64,000 bases of DNA from Sipunculus nudus (taxonomy: Eukaryota > Annelida > Sipuncula > Golfingiida > Sipunculidae): the NCBI GenBank assembly GCA_026874595.1, contig CM049322.1, positions 24,403,400-24,467,399 on the forward strand, given 5' to 3'. The position numbers and the translations under genes were made by a program. Below the pieces are notes generated by a model. The model was given only the letters and a program-made list of their open reading frames with translations, did no database searches and was not told the origin of the DNA. Each line of letters opens with the position of its first letter. Positions within the stretch are counted from its first letter, which is position 1. Positions 55,745 through 64,000 of the stretch are shown here, one piece after another.

Positions 55745-57422
55745 TCTATTATATAAGAGGCAAGATGTTTCTAGATCCAACATTTATGATCTCTGCCCTT
55801 TGTGCCCTTTGTCTCATTTTATTTTTCTAATAGCTCACAGAATAAAGGTTTACAATGAGATTTAACCAAGACCTCCCTGGATTTTACGTCAGAAGGTTTT
55901 AGGTCAAACTATTATGTGTGTACAAGTTATTTATGCATGTTGTTTCAAGATCCAGCGGTTAAAATATGTACCATATCTGGCTATTTGACAATAAATATAC
56001 TGTTATTGACCATAGTTTGTATAATATAATCCACAGTGACTTAATTTCTGGTTTCAAATAAGATTTCAAAAGAAGCAACCTGGATATTACATTAGAGGTT
56101 TCTAGATCTATTGGTTACAATTTTTGCCCACATGACTTTCAGCGTGTTAAAATATTTTTTTCCACAGCTTTTAGAATTTAGGTCAAAGTGACCTAATTTC
56201 AGGTTTCCGATAAAATTTTATAATGAACTTTGAATAAAATGTTTGCAGGTCTAACAGTTAAAGATTTCTGTACTGTCTTTCTAAGTGCTCAAAATCGTGT
56301 TTTTGGAAAATCGCTCCCAGAATATATATTTCATGATTTGTGCCCTGTTAATTGATGGCTTGCCGGAGAGACAAACGACCGACAAAGCGTGATCGCTGTA
56401 GCTAAGATGACATATTCATCTGAGCTATAAACCTGGTCACAGTGATCTGATTGCAGATGGGTACAAAATGCATAAAAAAATACCAACACACCTTTTATTA
56501 GTAAATTCTTTTTATAAAATTGATGGCCAAAAAAAAAGGCACGTTCGATTTGCATTCTGACAGATTACTAGACTGGTCAATTTACGATAAAAAAACAGCC
56601 CAGCCCCCAAAAAATGATACATAAGGATTTTAACAGTTGTCTGCTCTAGTGAATACCAGGCTCAGGGAAAAAGCAAAAACTGCAGCCAAGAATATCGAGA
56701 AACATGCGACAACTAAACTGAACCCAAGAATACACAGACGGTCTTAATACCTAAAGCCACCAAGTCAAGCCAAAACGGAATTTCAGTCAAAACTGCTACT
56801 GCCACTCAGAACCCAAGCTGGAGACAATCTCAATTCAGCCCGAGACATTTATGATTTCCATCAGTACTCAAACACCGAACCTAGTACCGAAAAGTCAATA
56901 ACTAGTACTCCACATCAGCGGTCCATGGACACTGACCCAGATCACCCTTGATAAAACAATCAAGACCACTGTCAATACCACGCCATTCAATATGACACCA
57001 AATAGTAAAGTGGAAATAAAACCCAGAACAGACACACCAACATCGCCAGAGGACCTTAAGGACTGAATTTATGACGATCTACTTAAAGTCATGGACTTAC
57101 AGCATAGGACATCAACTACAGATTTCAGAAGAAATATGAATAATTTCAGCAGACCTTGGACTGATATCTAGTTTACCAAGTTTTATCGACCTATTCGGAC
57201 GACACAAGATCTACTCAACTTCCGAGAACGAAACAACCAAGAAACCAAGGAACAGAAGAGCATTAGCGGATCATGATTCACAACATAATAACATGAATGC
57301 AAAATTACGAGAAAGAGTGTAGAACGATACAGCGACGACACACGGCATCAGCAAGTGAATATCAGCTAATGTGAACCACACGGAACTACTTCATTCTATC
57401 TATACTTCTTACTTCGCCCATA
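55745..57422. repeat. Segmental duplication block B, copy 1
   Basis: It matches 62333-64000 (offset ~6578) nearly base for base, and the match runs off the window's right edge in copy 2. The left part (55830-56430) is a decayed modular repeat with the words AGATCCAGCGGTTAAAATATG and a right-end-like hairpin (56389-56430). The right part (56640-57420) reads partly open in the forward direction (for example EDLKD followed by a stop, then IYDDLLKVMDLQHRTSTTDF), which might be decayed retroelement coding sequence; I cannot identify it. Confidence 0.93.
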
Positions 57423-59090
57423 AGCCTGGATCTAACATATACCTTCACCTCTGTCTTACTAGGACGTTGGTGAGGGAGCCGGTGCGGGCCCTCCATAGGA
57501 CCAACGTGAGCGGCTCGGCCACCGACTTCACTTGTTTCCGTCTGTATTAAGATATTCTTAAATATTAAACAAGACATCAAAGATGGACCAGAACAATTCA
57601 AAAGGCTACAGAGCACATTTTTCTCCGATAGGGTCTTTAATATTCGACCACTTACATTACTCTTACTTTTTAACTCTTGTTCTTCCTCGACGTGCATGCT
57701 TCATGGACTGTCAGTTCACACGGTCAACAAATGCTTTGACACAAGTCCGTCACCACTACAGGTACAACAGCCTAGGCAGTAAAACATTTGCCATGGACTG
57801 TCTATAGAAGATTACCAGAACAGCACGAATTCCTAGCATAAAATAAACTAATTATCCTTCACTTTTTAGCTGTCCCTGACACCATGTCACCTTGTTTAGT
57901 CCACACAATGATCTCATAGACAGTTCTCAGACTGCTGAAATCTAGTGAAGGATGTCTTTTTTTTTTTTTCTTCTGGAAAGCCAAGGATGAGGAAAGGATT
58001 CATGGGATATGTTCAGCTATCAAAACAACGCTACTCTTACAGCTATTTATCCTTCGTGCACTTATCAATTACTGTTTGATGAACCAAGGTTTCTTGCAAT
58101 ATATCTGCCACGGAACAGTCGTCTGTGTCTACTCTTCTATTCTATCCAGCAGTGATGGAGACAAGAATGCACACGGTTAAATGAGAAATCGAGCCATCAA
58201 GAGAGGTGAAGGAAACATTTCAGCACTCTCATAAACAGACTTTCCACAGCTAGTGCATGCACTCTGGACCCATATCCAGCAGAGCCCAACAGTCATTAGC
58301 CTTGACCCCTGTCCCATGATAGAATAAGTTGAAAAAGCTACTCACCAAAGAAGCTCAAGAAAAGTCCCTGGATAGTATATGATTTTCGCTGAAACCTTAA
58401 AAACATAAGGGCAGGCAGCCGAGGAAATTTAAAATAACATTCCATGTAGTATATACGAGTAAAGTCAAGACATGAATTCAATGAAAACCCAATTTTCTCA
58501 GAGTACAAAAACAACAGAAAGCAAACCAAAAGATCACTCCGAGGCACATCCCTTATGTCTCCTGCTGAGAAGACTGGGGTGCTTAATCCAGGTAGAATAG
58601 GAAATGTGTGAACATAGCTCAGGGAAAAGTAAACAAGAAGGGTCTCAGAAACGCTTTGATGACTGTTTAAAGGCCAACAACATCCCTAATGAAATCGCTT
58701 ATACAGCTGCTAGGGCAGGGAAAATTTGCTCTCACAAAAAAGGGAACTGAAACTTTCAAACGGGAACCATCGATATAAGTCGACAGTTCATCATGAAGAA
58801 AAAAGGCAGTAGCAGTGGTACCCATTTCTTAACAGATCAGGACTTATCTCAAAAGACATGAACCACAGTCATAGAGACAAAGTGTCAATAGACTACTAAG
58901 ATGTCAATGATGTGGAACCTGAGTTCAGATAACAAACAAATACTGGGCACAAGGAGTATCAGGACAAAGCCAAGGGTAAAGATCTTGAAGGGGCAGTTCA
59001 ATAAATTTCTTTTTGAATTATTTTCCAACCAGACAATTAAACATACATGTCAGCAGTATGTTTTTCTAGTATAGGACAGAGGGTGACTTG
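57423..59090. other. Intergenic stretch, no gene recognised
   Basis: It contains a T run (57957-57970). The minus-strand frame 57386-57697 (103 codons) has no recognisable domain and overlaps the edge of block B, so it is not called. No other signal seen. Confidence 0.4.
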
Positions 59091-59480
59091 GTCTTCTTGG
59101 ATTTACCAGTCACATGGTTACCCAGCGATGCTTTATTGATCCGATTGGATTTATGGACACCGAAATCCTAAAAGTAAATAAGTATTTAAAATTATAACCA
59201 GTAAAGGATGAAAAAACGTGTAATGTTTTGCCATTTTTAGGGTCTTGTTGGCCATTTTGAACGCCATATTGGATATGCCAGTCACATAACTACACAGCCA
59301 TACTTTAGATTGCTCGGATGGATTTCATGAAACCCAAAGAAGTGTAGTAGATTTCAAAATTACAATGATTAATTAAAGATTTTTGGCCATTTTAGGGTCA
59401 TGGCAACAATCTTGAACACCATCTTGAAAGTTGCAACCTACCAGAAGTCGGATTTTCTTAGATTTTTATTATGTTAATCC
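59091..59480. repeat. Diverged ~180-190 bp tandem repeat, two units
   Basis: Two units share GCCAGTCACAT-type, TTTTGGCCATTTTAGGGTC-type and TTGAACNCCAT-type phrases (59091-59270 and 59271-59450). AATAAA on the minus strand at 59465-59470 lies at its right edge. Confidence 0.6.
59465..59470 (-). terminator. Candidate polyadenylation signal of the 19-finger gene
   Basis: AATAAA on the minus strand, ~130 bp downstream of the stop codon at 59602, a plausible distance for a short 3' UTR. A downstream GU-rich element was not evaluated. Confidence 0.4.
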
Positions 59481-59601
59481 TGGTGTTTCTAGTACCAGAA
59501 ACCCTTAAAAATATCTGCAGCATTTTTGGGGGGTGTAACTGTAAATTGACCCAACTATACTGTTATAATATATTAATAACACTCCACATATGTGCTGTTT
59601 G

Positions 59602-61281
59602 TTACTCATGCTGATGCTTGTCCTTGTGGGTTTTCAAGTCGTTGGGCCATCTGAAGCTCTCACCACATTCACTACACATGAAGGGTTTTTCTCCAGTATG
59701 TATCCTCATATGTTCCTTCAGGTGACCAGATCGGTAGAAACTTTTCCCACACACATCACAGTTAAATGGGCTTTCCCCTGTGTGCACCTTTTGTTGAGCA
59801 TCCCTGTCTCTCAACTGAGTAAACTTTTTCTTGCAGTGTTTACATTTATAAAACTTTTTGGGCTGACTGTGACTCTTTTTGTGGGCAGACAATGATGACG
59901 ACCTAACAAAACTCTTGTCACACTCATCGCACTTGAACTGTTTCTCCCCCTCATGTATTAGCATGTGCTCCTGTAGGCTCTGAATGCGGTGATATGACTT
60001 ACCACATTTGCTGCATGGATATGGTCTTTCCTCAGCATGTGTCCACATATGTTCCTTCAGACCCCCTGAGCGCTGGAAACATTTGCCACATATTTCACAA
60101 GCATATGGTTTGATCCCCTTATGGTTCCTCATGTGCTCTTTATAACTCTGTAGTAAGAGAAATCCCTTTTTACACAGTTCACAAGTAAAACAATTAATGT
60201 TTTTGTGTCTGAGTTTGTGGAACTCCAGTGACTGTGCCCTGGTGAATGACTTGCCGCACTCCTCACAGTGGTAGGGCAGCTCCCCGGTGTGTGAGCGACG
60301 GTGCTCCTCCAGAGCCTGTGGACGGTAATAACCTTTGCCACACTCATCACATTTATACGGAAGGTCATCACTGTGTATGTATTTATGTTCCACTAAATTA
60401 TTTAACCTTACAAATGTCTTCTGACAGACGTCACACTTAAAAGGCCTCTTTCCAGTATGCTTGTACATATGTTCTTGCAGACTTTCGGCTCTGACAAACT
60501 GCTGGTCGCATTCTTCACATTGAAATGGTTTAACCTCGGCATGGATTTTCTTGTGGCTCAATAAAGACTTGAGCTGAGCAAAGCTTTTGTCACATACATC
60601 ACACTTGTGTGGTGTTTCTCCCGTGTGAATCCGTGCATGCTCAGCCAAAGCCTTCTCCCTGTGAAAGCCTCGACCACACATCTCACAGGAGAACTCCTTG
60701 TGCTCTTTGTGAGTGAGCTGATGATCCGTCAAGTGCTGCTGCCGCTTGAAGCCTTTACCACATTCATCACAAATGTAGGGTTTCTGCCCAGTGTGAGACA
60801 TCCTGTGCTCTGTGAGACTGAGCTCCCTCAGGAACCGCTTGCCACAGTCATCACACGAGTACGGTAACTCCCCAGAGTGGATTTTCTGATGTGCCCGAAA
60901 TCCGGCAGGTCTCAGAAAACTTTTACCACATACATCACATACATAAGGCTTCTCCCCCCGGTGCATCTTTAAATGATCTGTTAACCACTGTTTCCGGGTA
61001 AAGCCTTTATCACACAATGTACAGGAAAATGGCTTCTCCCCAGTGTGGATCATCTGGTGTTCCTTTAAATGTGTGGGCCGGCGGAAACATTTTCCACATG
61101 TCATACAGTGGTAAGGTTTTCCTTCAGTGTGAATTTTGACATGACGTTTCAAATACTGTGCCTGAGAGAATCCTTTGCTACAGTGACCACACAAATGCTG
61201 ATCCTCGCTGCTGGTCTCATTTGCAGTTTGGTTTTCTGATTTAATGGCCACATGAACAACAGCATTTTCTAGGGTCACCAT
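59602..61281 (-). CDS. C2H2 zinc-finger protein, 19 fingers (559 aa from this Met)
   Basis: Predicted nuclear DNA-binding protein made almost entirely of C2H2 fingers. From Met at 61281, residues 1-27 are a short leader with IKSE at 13-16 (sumoylation consensus). Nineteen finger units of 28 residues then run to the C-terminus. Finger 17 (478-500) is degenerate: the conserved Leu and first His positions are Arg and Gln (FTQLRDRDAQQKVH), so it should not bind zinc normally. Linkers vary (TGEKP, SGELP, AEVKP, SDDLP, KGIKP), and only some are canonical. No KRAB, BTB or ZAD domain is present. The frame stays open 54 codons further to an ATG at 61443, but residues 1-36 of that extension lie in segmental-duplication block A. 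TACAG at 61351-61347 (minus) could be a splice acceptor giving an exon from 61346, so the true 5' end is unsettled. Binding target unknown. Confidence 0.9.
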   Translation of the reverse strand: MVTLENAVVHVAIKSENQTANETSSEDQHLCGHCSKGFSQAQYLKRHVKIHTEGKPYHCMTCGKCFRRPTHLKEHQMIHTGEKPFSCTLCDKGFTRKQWLTDHLKMHRGEKPYVCDVCGKSFLRPAGFRAHQKIHSGELPYSCDDCGKRFLRELSLTEHRMSHTGQKPYICDECGKGFKRQQHLTDHQLTHKEHKEFSCEMCGRGFHREKALAEHARIHTGETPHKCDVCDKSFAQLKSLLSHKKIHAEVKPFQCEECDQQFVRAESLQEHMYKHTGKRPFKCDVCQKTFVRLNNLVEHKYIHSDDLPYKCDECGKGYYRPQALEEHRRSHTGELPYHCEECGKSFTRAQSLEFHKLRHKNINCFTCELCKKGFLLLQSYKEHMRNHKGIKPYACEICGKCFQRSGGLKEHMWTHAEERPYPCSKCGKSYHRIQSLQEHMLIHEGEKQFKCDECDKSFVRSSSLSAHKKSHSQPKKFYKCKHCKKKFTQLRDRDAQQKVHTGESPFNCDVCGKSFYRSGHLKEHMRIHTGEKPFMCSECGESFRWPNDLKTHKDKHQHE

Positions 61282-61346
61282 GTCATCACCATCTCCTCCT
61301 GTGGTAAGTTGTTCTCCAGTGTCTCCAGCACGGCTTCCACGGACTC
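61282..61346 (-). other. Possible 5' coding extension of the 19-finger gene
   Basis: In frame with the gene and open, encoding GSRAGDTGEQLTTGGDGDD just before Met at 61281. It begins after a TACAG that could be a splice acceptor. If an upstream exon joins here, the start codon lies beyond block A. Confidence 0.45.
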
Positions 61347-61596
61347 CTGTATTAACTTTATTATGATATGATAAAAAATATAACTTTCTATTATATCCTT
61401 TATAGACCAATATATTTTCACTGCATAACCAAGCATATATCAAGTATAATTGTTATTACTGAATATTTATTAGTATTATTATTATTATATTTATTATAAT
61501 TGAAAACATGCAGTTCTTTTGTAGATCTGGCCATGTAAGGAATATATACACGACAGACAGTCGACGCAACAACAAAAATTGTCTAATGAGATTTAT

Positions 61597-61639
<43 letters not shown>

Positions 61640-61988
61640 TATGTCATGTATCTTCTCAATATATAAAAAAACCATTCCAAACTGTTTTCTTGTAACATAA
61701 TTAATTAATAATTCATCATAACATGTTTTATACACATTTTATAAACATTTTAAAAAAGATTTATATTTTAAAAATGATACGTGAAACCATATGCGCAGAA
61801 ATGTTTTAAAAACGTTTTGACAAAATGTTCTATCGAAACATTTAGGCAGTATATTAAAATATATATCTTCAGGAGCCAGGTGGGATATATCGGTCGTCCT
61901 GACTTTCAGTCTGTCATGCAGAGATGATGTTTTTTACTATTGTTTTAAAGTTTGTACATAGTGCAAGACGAAGTACCAACAGAGACCC
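61338..61988. repeat. Segmental duplication block A, copy 2
   Basis: Copy of 51366-52037 with a shorter TA microsatellite (61600-61637) and a few substitutions. Its left edge touches the 5' end of the 19-finger gene. Confidence 0.93.
61600..61637. repeat. (TA)n microsatellite
   Basis: About 19 TA units; the equivalent at 51638-51685 has about 24. Confidence 0.95.
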
Positions 61989-61996
61989 GTTTGCCC

Positions 61997-62155
61997 GTAC
62001 TTGTTTATATAATAGATACACTCTATTATATAAACAAGTACCGGCCAACGATATAACATGGTATAAAGCTCATTAAAAGGTAGGGGATTGTTGTTAAGGT
62101 AAATTGAACACTATTTAAACCAAGATCAACACAAATAGCGATTCAAACGCCTGGG
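61997..62155. repeat. Fold-back palindrome and inverted fragment
   Basis: GTACTTGTTTATATAATAG (61997-62015) is followed by a 7 bp loop and its exact reverse complement (62023-62041). The sequence continues to ~62155 as the reverse complement of 55595-55727, which in copy 1 lies upstream of block B. So copy 2 contains an inverted piece of the sequence that flanks block B in copy 1, with a palindrome at the turning point. Confidence 0.88.
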
Positions 62156-62332
62156 CCAAAACTGACGGGTGCGTCTGCCGTGCGGCAATCGTATACATTG
62201 AAATAGAACGTACATGACTTATTTACTGGTTGGATTTTCGCCGCACGGCAAACGCTTGGAAAACGCGAACATGGTAAAGCACCCTTACCTGATTTCAGGT
62301 TCCAATGGAGATTTGACCAAACCTCCCTGGAT
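62156..62332. repeat. GC-rich element fragment between inverted piece and block B
   Basis: It contains TGCCGTGCGGCAA and CGCCGCACGGCAAACGC in near-inverted arrangement ~70 bp apart, and a fragment of modular repeat (GATTTCAGGTTCCAATGGAG). Not found in copy 1 at the equivalent place. Confidence 0.55.
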
Positions 62333-64000
62333 AAGAGGCAAGATGTTTCTAGATCCAACATTTATGATCTCTGCCCTTTGTGCCCTTTGTCTCATTTTAT
62401 TTTTCTAATAGCTCACAGAATAAAGGTTTACAATGAGATTTAACCAAGACCTCCCTGGATTTTACGTCAGAAGGTTTTAGGTCAAACTATTATGTGTGTA
62501 CAAGTTATTTATGCAAGTTGTTTCAAGATCCAGCGGTTAAAATATGTACCATATCTGGCTATTTAACAATAAATGTACTGCTATTGACCATAGTTTGTAT
62601 AATATAATCCACAGTGACTTAATTTCTGGTTTCAAATAAGATTTCAAAAGAAGCAACCTGGATATTACATTAGAGGTTTCTAGATCTATTGGTTACAATT
62701 TTTGCCCACATGACTTTCAGCGTGTTAAAATATTTTTTCCACAGCTTTTAGAATTTAGGTCAAAGTGACCTAATTTCAGGTTTCCGATAAAATTTTATAA
62801 TGAACTTTGAATAAAATGTTTGCAGGTCTAACAGTTAAAGATTTCTGTACTGTCTTTCTAAGTGCTCAAAATCATGTTTTTGGAAAATCGCTCCCAGAAT
62901 ATATATTTCATGATTTGTGCCCTGTTAATTGATGGCTTGCCGGAGAGACTAACGACCGACAAAGCGTGATCGCTGTAGCTAAGATGACATATTCATCTGA
63001 GCTATAAACCTGGTCACAGTGATCTGATTGCAGATGGGTACAAAATGCATAAAAAAATACCAACACACCTTTTATTAGTAAATTCTTTTTATTAAATTGA
63101 TGGCCAAAAAAAAGGCACGTTCGATTTGCATTCTGACAGATTACTAGACTGGTCAATTTACGATAAAAAAACAGCCCAGCCCCCAAAAAATGATACATAA
63201 GGATTTTAACAGTTGTCTGCTCTAGTGAATACCAGGCTCAGGGAAAAAGCAAAAACTGCAGCCAAGAATATCGAGAAACATGCGACAACTAAACTGAACC
63301 CAAGAATACACAGACGGTCTTAATACCTAAAGCCACCAAGTCAAGCCAAAACGGAATTTCAGTCAAAACTGCTACTGCCACTCAGAACCCAAGCTGGAGA
63401 CAATCTCAATTCAGCCCGAGACATTTATGATTTCCATCAGTACTCAAACACCGAACCTAGTACCGAAAAGTCAATAACTAGTACTCCACATCAGCGGTCC
63501 ATGGACACTGACCCAGATCACCCTTGATAAAACAATCAAGACCACTGTCAATACCACGCCATTCAATGTGACACCAAATAGTAAAGTGGAAATAAAACCC
63601 AGAACAGACACACCAACATCGCCAGAGGACCTTAAGGACTGAATTTATGACGATCTACTTAAAGTCATGGACTTACAGCATAGGACATCAACTACAGATT
63701 TCAGAAGAAATATGAATAATTTCAGCAGACCTTGGACTGATATTTAGTTTACCAAGTTTTTATCGACCTATTCGGACGACACCAGATCTACTCAACTTCC
63801 GAGAACGAAACAACCAAGAAACCAAGGAACAGAAGAGCATTAGCGGATCATGATTCATAACATAATAACATGAATGCAAAATTACGAGATAGAGTGTAGA
63901 ACGATACAGCGACGACACACGGCATCAGCAAGTGAATATCAGCTAATGTGAACCACACGGAACTACTTCATTCTATCTATACTTCTTACTTCGCCCATAA
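62333..64000. repeat. Segmental duplication block B, copy 2
   Basis: Near-identical to 55745-57422, with scattered single-base changes and one or two indels. It reaches the window edge still matching, so the full duplicated length is not visible. Confidence 0.93.

Noticed and set aside
57386-57697. 103-codon minus-strand frame
   Set aside because: No domain, signal or homologous copy with preserved frame could be seen. It straddles a duplication edge.
1-64000. tRNA, rRNA or telomeric repeats
   Set aside because: No cloverleaf, rRNA core motif or TTAGGG array was noticed. A covariance-model scan would be needed to be certain.

Overview
The window is eukaryotic nuclear DNA from an invertebrate, most likely a bivalve mollusc. 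It is AT-rich, gene-poor and packed with repeats. It carries two C2H2 zinc-finger genes without a KRAB domain, and no operons, ribosome-binding sites, tRNA or rRNA. The taxonomic guess rests on modular dispersed repeats whose right ends combine a GGAC/ACGG-type tetranucleotide tract with a hairpin, which resembles the 'pearl' elements described from bivalves. That comparison is from memory and was not searched.

Layout. 1-5590: a satellite array with a ~180 bp monomer, organised into an 11-monomer higher-order repeat of ~1978 bp, decaying into older diverged monomers. 5690-13600: dispersed modular repeats, many containing the palindrome GGTGGCGCCACC. 14057-24840: a nest of transposons. A dead LINE is split by a 1120 bp solo LTR (5 bp target duplication). 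Part of the LINE and LTR is then copied as an apparently exact 1238 bp tandem duplication. The same LINE is split again by a terminal-motif element (E1), which in turn holds a 4.7 kb Ty3/Gypsy-type LTR retrotransposon with broken gag and pol. 26339-27429: a TIR element. 27430-31028: a modular repeat interrupted by E2, a second copy of the E1 family. 31343-37868: a head-to-head inverted pair of repeats with ~2.5 kb matching arms. 38400-39780: a ~280 bp tandem array. 40650-42929: a TIR element with a 5 bp target duplication. 43076-44098: more modular repeats.

The right third is more gene-like. A 10-finger C2H2 gene (46502-47926, minus) is followed downstream by a 194 bp minisatellite. A 19-finger C2H2 gene (59602-61281, minus, possibly from 61346) lies 11.7 kb away. 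A segmental duplication (51366-57422 against 61338-64000) brackets the second gene: its left block abuts the gene's putative 5' exon, and copy 2 has lost ~3.4 kb and gained a fold-back inversion.

The two zinc-finger genes are probably nuclear DNA-binding regulators. The remaining recognisable coding sequence belongs to decayed retroelements. The most unusual material is the higher-order satellite, the E1/E2 family whose ends are fixed by two nested insertions, the recurring palindrome, and the tandem modules carrying nuclear-receptor-like sites. All alignments were made by eye; identities and boundaries are approximate unless stated otherwise.
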